A DNA stretch of 64,000 nt from Nilaparvata lugens (lineage: Eukaryota > Arthropoda > Insecta > Hemiptera > Delphacidae): contig NC_052505.1 in assembly GCF_014356525.2 (NCBI RefSeq), positions 55,211,610 to 55,275,609 of the forward strand, in the 5' to 3' direction. The translations under genes were made by a program, and so were the position numbers. Shown piece by piece: positions 53,675 through 64,000 of the stretch. Numbering within the stretch: position 1 is the stretch's first letter; each line of letters starts with the position of its first letter. Under the pieces are notes generated by a model. The model saw only the letters and a list, made by a program, of their open reading frames with translations, was not told where the DNA came from and did not search any database.

Positions 53675-55370
53675 ACAATATATGACCATTTCGTTTCACA
53701 TTCTAACCAACACAACGAAGTTTTCATTGCTAATCATATCGATGATATTGGAAAGCAGGTTACAAACTTAGATTCACCAATTACTGATAAATTTCAATCC
53801 CATCCAATCTCAGAAGAAGACACTTCCAGAGCAATTCAACGTATTCATAGTTATGCTAAGGGTGTAGACAAAATTCCTATAAAATTTATCAAGAAGATGT
53901 TATTTGCTGTTTTACCAACCATTACATACATTTTCAACAAGACACTTGAAGAAGGCATTTTCCCTGAAAACTGGAAGTTTGCTCTGGTTCGCCCTCTAAA
54001 TAGAGTTCCATCACCCAATAAAGTTGAGGATTCTAGACCAATCAGTATTTTACCTGCATTGTCCAAAGTGCTAGAAAGACTCATTCATGCTCAAGTTGTA
54101 AAATTTCTAGACAACAATAGTAAGCTCCAAAGCTTCCAATCAGGCTTTAGAAAATTCCATTCAACTGAGACACCTCTGCTTCGTGTCACTGATGATAAAA
54201 GGTTAGCTATGGACCAAAGAAAATGCACCATCCTCACCCTATTTGATTTTTCCAAAGCATTCGATACTGTTGATCATACAGTCCTTCTGAATAAGTTGGC
54301 TATTCTTGGTTTCAGTCACAACTCGTTAGTTTGGTTTGAATCCTATCTATTAGGTAGGAAACAATGTGTATCTGTCGGTGACAAAAAGTCCACTTGGAAA
54401 AACGTTATGCATGGAGTACCACAAGGTTCAATTTTAGGCCCTCTCCTCTTCACTCTGTATGCTAATGACCTTTCTTCCATTATCAAATTCTCCAGTTACC
54501 ATACTTATGCAGACGACCTTCAAATTTATTTAAGCTGTCCCATAACAAAAATTGATGAAACAGTTGGAATAATGAATCAGGATATCAATTCGATAAGGGA
54601 ATGGACAAAGGAAAATGGCCATAAGCTTTATCCCATCAAAAACAACCCATTATAATTGGATATTCTTGTCTTATAAACAATATTGACCTTGAATAGATTC
54701 ACAGAATTAGTGTAGATGGTAATGACATCCCTTACTGTAGCTCAGTTAATTTTAAATATAGGCATTATTATGAATAATACTCTTGACTGGTCAGAACAAG
54801 TGAACAAAACTTGTAAAAATGTATTCTCATCCATGCATGCATTGAAGAAAATGCACGATATTCTCCCTAGAAACATTAAATTATTATTGCTTCAATCTCT
54901 CATCTTCCCAAATTTAATGTATTGTAATTCTGTTCTTAACGATATGCAAGTCATTCTGAATGATAAACTAGAGCGTTGCCAAAATTATTGTCTATGTTTC
55001 GTCTACTCTCTCCAACGCCTTGATCATATCACCCCAGCCCACATTGCTAGTTCAACATTAAAGCTTCCCGATCAAAGGCTTTTTCGAATAGTCAAGCTTG
55101 TTAGTGATATCTTGAAATACGGTAATCAGAACTATTTTAAAGATGATTTCAAATTTGTCTCTGAAGGTAGAAGGATAGATGCTTCACATATCACATACTA
55201 GAACTGGAGAAAGTACTTTAAGGATACCCAATCATCGAACTTCTATTTTCACAAAATCCTTCTTAGTCATTGCCTGTCGTGCATGGAATGCACTTCCTGT
55301 TTCTATCAAGTCCATCGAGAGCCAAGCGAGCTTCATCCTGACTTTGAAAAACATCTTTTGGAACAAATGA
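53675..55370 (+). pseudogene. LINE A ORF2, reverse transcriptase
   Basis: RT with FNKTLEEGIFPENWKFALVR, DSRPISILPALSKVLERLIH, FQSGFRKFHSTETPLLRVTD, TLFDFSKAFDTVDHTVLLNK, HGVPQGSILGPLLFTLYAND and an intact HTYADDLQIYLSCP box (54500-54540), in a 252-codon open stretch (53897-54655). The terminal domain follows in two other frames (NKTCKNVFSSMHALKKMHDI; NHRTSIFTKSFLVIACRAWN). Frameshifts near 54655, 54716 and 55190. Similarity to the minus copy at 62.9-64 kb is very high. Confidence 0.9.
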
Positions 55371-55456
55371 CTGAAATACTGTCTGGCCCTGGAACGATCA
55401 CATGACAACCATCCTCCACCCATAAATACAAACCTTTAAACATGTTTTAGAATGAA

Positions 55457-55458
<2 letters not shown>

Positions 55459-55485
<27 letters not shown>
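55459..55485. repeat. (TA)n microsatellite in LINE A 3' UTR, left part
   Basis: Twelve or so TA units directly before the inserted 2.5-kb sequence. The TA repeat resumes at 57999-58022 on the other side. Confidence 0.8.
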
Positions 55486-55487
<2 letters not shown>

Positions 55488-57990
55488 GGAGCGTGATTTT
55501 TACTCGCCTCACATACGTAGAGAGATTTGCCAAATCATGTAGTGCTGTATCCAAATGCCTCACGTTGGGCCGGCAAATCATGTGGTGCGTTTTTTAACGT
55601 CCTCACATATGTAGGGTGAATCTTGTACTGAATCAATGGTGTAGAGGCTATAAATTTTATAACTGCGTGCGTGGACGCTGAGTGTACACCAGACTGATTG
55701 ATTCACTACAAGATTCAATACAATTGTCGGAATCGCGGGAGGCCTAAACGCTCGCTCACCCTTGATTCTTCTAATGACAGATTGTATAATGATGAAATTT
55801 TTTATAAGCAGTGTAGCGATCGCTAAACACTGAATACGGATACCTTAAAATTATTACCTGTGAAGAATGAGCATATAAAATCATACAGGTCGAGCAAAAA
55901 TCCCGATGTAGATAATTTACGGGACTGCGTCTCTAATAAGTTCTGAAGGATTAAAATACGGTATTTGGACCAAATATCGTTCAGAATATACTTCGAGAAC
56001 AGAGTCTTGTCGGGTTTTAAGCTCTATTGTAGGAATTTATATGATCTCCGGCTGCATCTGCTGTACAATTGATGAGTTCGCTCCTAAGTCGAGGTTGGTA
56101 ACAGATAAAAGCTGATATATGAGCAGGTAAGGACAAAGAATAAATATCTCGATCTGACCCCACTCGCTACATCCACTTAGACCTGTTCCAATATCCAGCT
56201 TAATTCAATTATTCCAATGATCGTATTCGATCGGTTCTTGATGATATAGAACGTATCAGACACAATAATTGACAGGCTTAAGAAATAATCGAACTCAGAA
56301 AACGAATTAACAAAACTGGAATATATTATAATAAAATATATGATCATACAGTGCAGATTCAGAATTTGATTTACAGGTTGATAATAATTTAGCATTGACA
56401 AAAGAGTTAAAAATGTTCTTGTACTTGCAAGATACCATGCGTGATTCGACAGAATTTTACAATTGATAAAGTTTAACAGTTTTGAAAAAATAGTGAAAAA
56501 TGAATTATAAAATATTTTTTAAAATGCTCGGGGTCGTGGTTCTGGCAGCGGAGGATAGCTAATCAAACTACAAATTCTTAGAAATTCTATATGGATAAAT
56601 TCTAGGCTCTTAAATGCTAAAGCGCTTGTCGGCGTGGCCAATAATTTAACGAAGAAAAAATTTATGTTCTGCACTGAAATATTTTTCGAAGCGTAGATTG
56701 GGGCCCCTTTTAAAACTTATAACTCACGTGAAATTCCTTGGTGGTCGTGGTTTTCTTCTTTAGATCAAAAATCGTTTGATCGGCAGTGGGTCCAGGCTTC
56801 GGTTTCAGCACGTGGGGGATTTTTAATTTAATATTTCCTTCACCGTATTAATTAAGGGATAATTTACTTTAAACTTTTAAATTTATCGATTGATGAATAC
56901 AAATTTACAAATAACAAATAGATTGGCCTTAAAATATTGGCTCACAAATAAAACATATAAAATCGAACGAAAATTTTACAAATAGGTCTTGGTAACTATA
57001 AAGAGATCTGAACGGTGAGGATTTCAAAAGGGAAGTGCCGTCTTTTCTCTCAGCTTCTTGGCTAGACCTTTCTTCTGAGAATCTCGATGTAATAATTTGC
57101 ATGAAAATTTGCCATTGGTAGAGCGATTGTGACGTAGACGTGACGTCAGTGGCAGGCAGTAGAATATAATTCCTTTAATTACAATAATAATTCAATTTAT
57201 GTAATTCTTAAAACTGCTCAATCTTCTAGACATAGTTCCTCTCATACAATGTACATGTGCTAGCGTATATGATAAGGCAGGTTTGTTGTCTGATAGTAGA
57301 TTAACATGTGTTGCTTTCAAACGATCACCTTTTTGGTGCTATTTCTATGCACTATGATTGGCTTAGGCTTGCCAAAGAGATTTAATTACCATGTGGTTCA
57401 GTTGAATGAATCATTAATAAATTAATATTCTTATACAAATTTTATTATGTTTGAGACTGTTATAATTAATTTCTGCCGTTTTATCAATAATATGCTGTTC
57501 ATGCTATGACCTAGTTAGTTACAATAAGACCTGACATATAATATAATTTCTTAAGTAATAAATAATTTCAACGATAATACATACATTTTATTTTTTTATT
57601 CGAAATTCTTGGTCCTTTATTGATAGTTTTATAATTTTTAGAAATGGTATTATATCTTGCGTGGAGCCAGCATGACATTTGACAATACTTTGAATCAGTC
57701 AGCTGCGTTCGAACTGTTTTAAAAACATCTGATCGATAGTAAACAAAGTGTAACCTCAAATTCAATGAGCAGTTCGTAAATAATTCGTGCTTTATTTGCA
57801 GAATAATTATAATTTTATTGAATAATTTTTCTAGAAAATATTCGGTACAGAACGGTACTCTTATCTAATATACAGTTACTGATAAGTAAGCTTTATCGCT
57901 CGGTCGCTAACTATTCCTTTAGCAAATTCTTTCATTTTAAAAGGTAATCACAATTTTCTCTCTTCTCATAAGATCTATGTGAAAGATTCA
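55486..57990. mobile_element. 2.5-kb insertion of unknown type in LINE A
   Basis: Delimited because LINE A copies at 61.9 and 62.55 kb run straight through the TA repeat without it. The left end begins TTGTGGAGCGTGATTTTTAC and the right end reads, inverted, TTGTGATGAATCTTTCACAT, sharing only TTGTG. No coding frame of note. 55488-56171 has LTR-like ends (TGTGGAG...CGCTACA) with TATAAAT and AATAAAT motifs inside, but no second copy lies at the right end. Confidence 0.6.
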
Positions 57991-57992
57991 TC

Positions 57993-57994
<2 letters not shown>

Positions 57995-58023
<29 letters not shown>

Positions 58024-58025
58024 TG
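57995..58025. repeat. (TA)n microsatellite, right part
   Basis: Continuation of the LINE A TA repeat after the 2.5-kb insertion, followed by TTGAATTAACTCATGTTATT, which also follows the repeat in the minus copies. Confidence 0.75.
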
Positions 58026-58567
58026 AATTAACTCATGTTATTTTAATTATTCACTGCATACTGCTGTATATTACTGAAAGTTGATTACCCTGATCTACTT
58101 CCAGCCTACTTCATTTTATTAATCAATAATTTGATCTCATCTACCTATATAATTATTCAACTCTATCAATTTTCTGTTTTTTTCCTCTTAAATATTCATA
58201 TTGATTAAAACTTTTACAATATTTCCATTAATGAATAAATCCTTAGTTCAATAATTTAAATTAATGTCTTGGTAGAGAGTTAGTGGGGAGGATATTTTTC
58301 ATATCCTTTCCGAAGAATGGACATTGATGTGTCCAAAACCCTGCCAGTTTATGTGGATGCATAATAATATAATTATCTATAGTTATTATAATACAAATTA
58401 CTTTTTCATATCATAAACAGTTCAATAATTATTTTCTTAGTCCATATTATGTAAATTCATCTATAATTCTGCTGTATTGTAAGCTATTGTTTATAAGTCT
58501 GTAAGCCAGTATATATTGTAATCTACATAAATAAAGTACTCAACCAATCAATCAATGATTCAATCTT

Positions 58568-58600
<33 letters not shown>

Positions 58601-58617
58601 TATCTAATCTAATCTCT

Positions 58618-58667
58618 GTTATAACCAGTGAGTATAGGATGTATATTCTATACTCACTGCTTATAAC
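58618..58667. other. Hairpin with 20-base arms
   Basis: GTTATAACCAGTGAGTATAG, a 10-base loop, then CTATACTCACTGCTTATAAC; one mismatch in 20. It lies just after the (TC)n tail of LINE A. It could be a remnant of a small foldback element or part of the LINE's target. Confidence 0.7.
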
Positions 58668-58669
58668 AT

Positions 58670-60430
58670 TCGTTCAAAGTAAATAAGTGCTGGACATTTC
58701 TTTCTCTCTCATTGTCAGTCTAGAATTTCTGGTTGCAGCTGTAAAACTAATGAGTCCAAATAAACAGTAGATGTAGTAGTAAACAGTATACAAAATAACA
58801 GTAGATGGCATAGAAACCTGAAGATGATAACTCAAATTTCTGTTCCTCTATCTCAATTCTATTCGATTAAAGGTAAAAAAACATTATTTTAACAAAGACA
58901 TTCATAAGGATACAACTCCATGATCATGTATTATATTATAGTAGAACTTTGAATAATGTAGCTTTTATTGAATCATTCCATTCCAATTAATAAAAATACT
59001 GCACTAATAATATAAAAATAGAAATTGGGGAATAGAATTTATATTAGAATGAAATTTTAATAGGCCATAGTAGAAATCTATGGTGATCTTACCTTATTCA
59101 AATATAACTAGGTGAACCCCTCCCATCACAAATTGTCAGCCCTCTCACACTAATCAATATCAATTTTTCTATTATCTTCATTCTTAGTAGAAAATTAAAT
59201 ATTACTAAACATACAGTGGAACTTGCCGAGAATTAAATACAGTATTACTAAATTTATTAATTAATTTGATGAATTGATTAACTACCCCCACTCAATTAGC
59301 ACAGGGAGTGAGGACTTTTGATTGATATGTTTACACTCTTACTATTCTTAAAAGAGCTGCGGTGTCAAAAATTGTGTTCCAAACTAAACTTTTCCGTTGA
59401 CTAGACTATTATAGAAAAATCGCTATTCTGTACAAAATTTGGATTTCAGCTGTGATCCTAAAAACTGTTGATAAACCCATCATAATATGCATCGTTATTC
59501 AAAACTATCAGATTCACTATGCATGATTGAATTCTGCATTGGGAAGTGCCAGTATGTGAAAATAGCGGCTATGTTCGATAATGCACACGTTTATCCCAAT
59601 GTATCATATTTCAAAAATGTTGAAAATGAACATTATTGAAAATAGCCTGTCTGTTTAGAAATTTATCCTCTTCAAACTTCAATGAATTTCACCAAGAATT
59701 GACTCACCATTGAAAATTACACGTAATGAAAAAATAAAAAACTTGATTTTCTTATTTTTTTTCATTATGTTTCAGTTAATTATCAACCACTAACTAGAGA
59801 TTGATGCAATAGAAACAAATTATTGTTATATATTTGTGAAAAATCCCATCCTCTATAAGCCCTGTTGTTTCAAATTTGTCTTCATCCACTCTGTTTGAAC
59901 TTTGGAAAGAGGATACATTTTTTGAAATCCTCGGCTTCTTTTTAAACTTACAATTAATTCCAGAACTAATTATTATTGTAACCCAATTCAATGTGAGTGG
60001 AAGGAAAAATCCTCATCTACAATTTGAAGTCAATTCTCTATTATCAAGGGCAAAACATTTTTCTCGAAATACGGAAACGTATACTTTTACTAGTGGAGAT
60101 TTCCTACTTTGCTGACGTTGTATGGGAATAACTTCCTGAACTATATATGATTGACAATTATTATAAAATGATGACAATTAATATATATAATGACGATTAT
60201 TATAAATGATGACAATTATTATATTATTCCATTAAATTAAGTTAATTCGATTAATATAATTCCATATGACATTATTATTGTAATCATTCATTCTCAAAAT
60301 AGGATGCAAGCAAAGTCAGCTCGATATTATGATTTGGAGCTACTTTTTTCACGAAAACATTGCAGTTTCGAACAATGGGAGCTCACGGTTGCCGTTTTTA
60401 TGCTGATGATATCAAGAAGACATACACTCT
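58670..60430. other. No gene recognised
   Basis: AT-rich sequence without coding frames that resemble a family. CAGTGGAACTTGCCGAGAAT near 59215 is followed by a second partial copy of GAGAATTAAATACAGTATTACTAAA-type sequence, a minor local repeat. Confidence 0.45.
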
Positions 60431-60433
60431 CTT

Positions 60434-61290
60434 TCATTGCTTGAGCTTTGGTACATGTAGTTGCTGGAAAAATGGGGTGATATGATCATCTCTTCTTATA
60501 TTGAAGATGAACCTGATGCAATAGTTCTGAGCCCTCTGCAGTCGCTCAGACAAGGCCACAGTCATGTCATTGATCACAATGTCACCGTGAGAGAAGTATG
60601 GGAAAATCAATGAATTAACCAGCATCACTTTCACATGAAGTGGAATGAAGTCACTAACCTTCTCAGGCGAGTGGATACCTGCAAATACCTTATTAAAGGT
60701 GGTGTTGATTTGTGTCGTCCAGTCGAGTGTTTTGTCTTTTTTCAGTCCCAGATTTGTAACAAAGTCACTGTAATTCAAATTTTGGTTGTTTATTTTGATG
60801 TATGGTCCATTATCAAAGTTGAAACCTCGGCGAGTCATGAGTTTAGTGTAGCCAATAATTATTGCCTTGGATTTCGTTTCGTTAATTCGAAGTCCATGTT
60901 CCACAGTCCAGTCCGTAAGAGTCTCAAGTTCACTATTCATATTGTCAACTGTAGCAGTAAAGTCGTTCAAGTCGAAGTGGATGTAGAATTGCAGGCCATC
61001 GGCATGTAGGTGCTGTTTGGAGAATCTAAAGATATTGGTTACATCATTTATATATATACTGAACAAAAGAGGCCCAAATACAGACCCCTGTGGAACGCCC
61101 CTCCCTGCAATGTGATAGCCAGATGAGAACCCATTGTACTCTATAAATTGGCACCTGTTACTCAGGTAGGAACAGAACCAATCCACTACATGAGTGGAGA
61201 ACCCCAAATGCCTCAACTTTTTCAACAGGAGAGGGTGGTAGACACAATCGAAAGCTTTACTGAAATCTATCAGCACTAGCAGAGTAGCCT
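60434..61290 (-). pseudogene. LINE reverse transcriptase fragment (LINE E)
   Basis: An open 280-codon stretch reads LIDFSKAFDCVYHPLLLKKL, GRGVPQGSVFGPLLFSIYIN, and the catalytic box as LHADGLQFYIHF, so YADD has become HADG, losing one metal-binding Asp. KSKAIIIGYTKLMTRR and the terminal domain (FAGIHSPEKVSDFIPLHVKV) follow. The upstream RT blocks are missing because the GA-repeat tail of the LINE A minus copy abuts at about 61312. Related to, but distinct from, LINE A. Confidence 0.85.
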
Positions 61291-61614
61291 GTCATCCATC
61301 CATCCATTTTGTACAATGAGAGAGAGAGAGAGAGAGAGAGAGATTGATTGATTGATTGATTGAGTACTTTATATATGTAGATTACAATATATACTGGCTT
61401 ATACACTTATATACAATAGCTTACAATACAGCAAAAATATAGATGAATTTACAAAATATAGACTAAGAAAATAATTATTGAACTGTATATGATATGGAAA
61501 AGCAATTTGTGATATAATAACTATAGATAATAATTATATTGTTATGCATCTACATAAATTGGCGGAGCTTTGGACATATCAATGTCCATTTTCGGAAAGA
61601 ATATTAAAATTATC

Positions 61615-62943
61615 CTCTCCACTAACTCTCTACCAAAACGTTAATTCCATTGATTAAACTAAGGATTCATTCATTAATGGGGATATTGTGAAAGTTTTAA
61701 TCAATATGAATATTTAAGAGAAAAAAAACATAGAATTGATGAAGTAAAATAATTACATAGGTAGATAAGATCAAATAATTGATTAATAAAATGAAGTAGG
61801 CTGGAAGTAGATCAGGGTTATCAACTCTCAGTAATATACAGCAGTATGCAGTGGATAATTGAAATAACATGAGTTTATATAATATATATATATACAATTC
61901 ATTCTAGAACATGTTTGAAGGTTTGTATTTGTGGGATGGGTGGAGGATGGTTGTCATGTGATCGTTCCAGGGCTGGACAGTGTTTCAGTCATTTGTTCCA
62001 AAAGATGTTTTTTAAAGTCAGGATGAAGCTCGCTCGGCTCTCGATGGACCTGATAGAAACAGGAAGTGCATTCCATGCATGACAGGCACTGACTTAGAAG
62101 GATTTTGTGAAAATAGTAGTTCGATGATTGGGTATCCTTAAAGTACTTTCTCCGGTTCTAGTATGTGAAGCATCTATCCTCCTACCTTCAGAGACAAATT
62201 TGATATCATCTTTAAAATAGTTCGAATTACCGTATTTCAAGATATCTCTAGCAAGCTTGACTATTCGAAAAAGCCTATCCTCCCCACTAACTCTCTACCA
62301 AGACATTAATTCAATTTATTAAACTAAGGATTTATCCATTAATGGAAATATTGTAAAAGTTTTAATCAATTTGAATATTTAAGAGAAAAAAAAATGATAG
62401 AGTTAAATAATTATATAGGTAGATAAGATCAAATTATTGATTAATAAAATGAAGTAGGCTGAAAGTAGATCAGGGTAATCAACTTTCAGTAATATACAGC
62501 AGTATGCAGTGGATAATTGAAATAACATGAGTTAATTTAATATATATATACAATTCATTCTAAAACATGTTTGAAGGTTTGTATTTGTGGGATGGGTGGA
62601 GGATGGTTGTCATGTGATCGTTCCAGGGCTGGACAGTGTTTCAGTCATTTGTTCCAAAAGATGTTTTTTAAAGTCAGGATGAAGCTCGCTCGGCTCTCGA
62701 TGGACCTGATAGAAACAGGAAGTGCATTCCATGCACGACAGGCACTGACTAAGAAGGATTTTGTGAAAATAGAAGTTCGATGATTGGGTATCCTTTAAGT
62801 ACTTTCTCCGGTTCTAGTATGTGATATGTGAAGCATCTATCCTCCTACCTTCAGAGACAAATTTGAAATCATCTTTTAAATAGTTCTGATTACCGTATTT
62901 CAAGATATCTCTAGCAAGCTTGACTATTCGAAAAAGCCTTTGA
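61615..62943 (-). repeat. 664-bp tandem duplication of the LINE A 3' region
   Basis: Two adjacent copies offset by about 664 bases. AGCTTGACTATTCGAAAAAG occurs at 62254 and 62917; GATGGGTGGAGGATGGTTGT at about 61934 and 62592; ACTAACTCTCTACCA at 61621 and 62286. The junction is at about 62279. Copies are about 95% identical. Confidence 0.85.
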
Positions 62944-62953
62944 TCGGGAAGCT

Positions 62954-64000
62954 TTAATGTTGAACTAGCAATGTGGGCTGGGGTGATATGATCAAAGCGT
63001 TGGAGAGAGTAAATGAAACGTAAACAATAATTTTGGCAACGCTGTAGTTATCATTCAGAATGACTTGCATATCGTTAAGAACAGAATCACAATACATTAA
63101 ATTTGGGAAGATGAGAGATTGAACCAATAATGATTTAATGTTTCTAGGGAGAATATCGTGCATTTTCTTCAATGGCTGAGAATACCTTTTTACAAGTTTT
63201 GTTCACTTGTTCTGACCAGTCAAGAGTATTATTCATAATAATGCCTGAATTTTTAACTGAGCTACAGTGAGGAATGTCATTACTGTCTACACTAATTTTG
63301 TGAATCGATTCAAGGTCAATATTGTTTATAAGACGAGAATATCCAATTATAATGGGTTGTGTTTTGATAGGATTAAGCTTAAGGCCATTTTTCTTTGTCC
63401 ATTCCACTATCGAATTGATATCCTGATTCATTATTCCAACTGTTTCATCAATTTTTGTTATGGGACAGCTCAAATAGATTTGAAGGTCGTCTGCATAAGT
63501 ATGGAAACTGGAGAATTTGATAATGGAAGAAAGGTCATTAGCATACAAAGTGAAGAGGAGAGGGCCTAAAATTGAAACTTGTGGTACTTCATGCATAACG
63601 TTTTTCCAAGATGACTTTTTGTCGCCTACAGATACACATTGTTTCCTACTTAATAGATAGGATATGAACCAAACTAACGAGTTGTGACTGAAGCCAAGAA
63701 TAACCAACTTATTCAAAAGGACTGTATGATCAACAGTATCGAATGCTCTAGAAAAATCAAATAGGGTGAGGATGGTGCATTTTCTTTGGTCCATAACTAA
63801 CCTTATATCATAATAACCTCATACCACTGAGAAGCAGAGCTGTCTCAGTTGAATGTAATTTCCTAAAGCCTGATTGACAGTTATGAAGCTTACTATTGTT
63901 GTCTAGAATTTTTACAACTTGAGCATGAATGAGCCTTCCCAGCACCTTGGACAAAGCAGGTAGAATACTGATTGGTCTAAAATCCTCAACTTTATTGGGT
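62954..64000 (-). pseudogene. LINE A ORF2, reverse transcriptase (minus copy)
   Basis: RT from the window edge (SILPALSKVLGRLIHAQVVK; CQSGFRKLHSTETALLL) through TLFDFSRAFDTVDHTVLLNK, HEVPQVSILGPLLFTLYAND and intact HTYADDLQIYLSCP (63470-63515), to NKTCKKVFSAIEENARYSP. A shift near 63150 leads into MKKMHDILPRNIKSLLVQSL. The conserved Gly of PQG is Val here, and stops lie near 63805. Close sister of the 53.7-55.4 kb copy. Confidence 0.9.

Larger units (their letters stand above)
52270..58610 (+). mobile_element. LINE A, plus-strand copy, interrupted by a 2.5-kb insertion
   Basis: Endonuclease and RT (52426-55370), a short 3' region (55371-55485) ending in a TA repeat, an unrelated insertion (55486-57990), then the rest of the 3' UTR (57991-58610) with AATAAA and a (TC)n tail. 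The uninterrupted arrangement is seen in the minus-strand copies at 61.3-63 kb. ORF1 is not present at the 5' side. Confidence 0.82.
61313..64000 (-). mobile_element. LINE A, minus-strand copy, running off the right edge
   Basis: Order on the minus strand: RT (64000 to about 62945), 3' UTR, then a second tandem copy of the RT end plus 3' UTR (62279-61640), then the family's tail with AATAAAGTACTC-type sequence and (TC)n/(GA)n end at 61317-61345. It is inserted into LINE E's RT. Confidence 0.83.

Noticed and set aside
55488..56171. A solo LTR
   Set aside because: The ends look right, but the sequence is part of a 2.5-kb insertion with no target duplication around the 0.68-kb piece and no second copy in the window. 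Kept only as a possibility.

Overview
The window looks like arthropod nuclear DNA, most likely from an insect and plausibly a hemipteran. It is AT-rich, full of broken long frames, microsatellites and polypyrimidine splice acceptors, and shows no bacterial gene organisation. I recognise no host housekeeping gene. Almost everything identifiable is a transposable element or an endogenous virus-like element, and many are nested inside each other.

Layout. 1-1178 is a reverse transcriptase (RT) fragment of one LINE, cut by a second minus-strand LINE (about 1205-6770) whose ORF1 joins a FLYWCH zinc finger, a coiled coil and an SGNH-hydrolase-like domain. About 7.9-44.5 kb is one decayed Polinton/adintovirus-like element. 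Its left arm, on the minus strand, carries a double jelly-roll capsid, a penton-like minor capsid, an adenain-type protease, a parvovirus-type phospholipase A2 and a BIR (IAP-like) gene. Its right arm, on the plus strand, carries DNA polymerase B, a packaging-ATPase remnant and coiled-coil proteins. A palindromic promoter region near 12.6 kb lies between the arms. Four elements have landed in it: a 0.9-kb TIR element (11.44-12.33 kb), a 13.4-kb env-bearing Ty3/Gypsy errantivirus-like element with 1.8-1.9-kb LTRs (16.2-29.6 kb, minus strand), a 6.7-kb LINE (29.9-36.6 kb, minus strand), and a DUF7869-like transposase gene (38.4-42 kb, minus strand).

The most unusual object is the 29.9-36.6 kb LINE. 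Between its zinc-knuckle ORF1 and its endonuclease/RT ORF2 it carries a complete superfamily 1 helicase of the alphavirus-like RNA-virus type. All motifs are readable, and the helicase stop codon overlaps the ATG of ORF2. This suggests a viral replication helicase captured as a working module of a retrotransposon.

45-50.6 kb is a pair of diverged inverted repeats of about 2 kb around a loop holding a LINE tail and a LINE ORF1. 51.3-64 kb is dominated by one LINE family: a plus-strand copy (52.3-58.6 kb) split by a 2.5-kb insertion in its TA repeat, and a minus-strand copy running off the right edge whose 3' end is tandemly duplicated and sits inside another LINE's RT. Most coding frames carry stops or frameshifts. 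The clearest uninterrupted ones are the LINE helicase, the LINE endonuclease, the adenain-like protease and the phospholipase.
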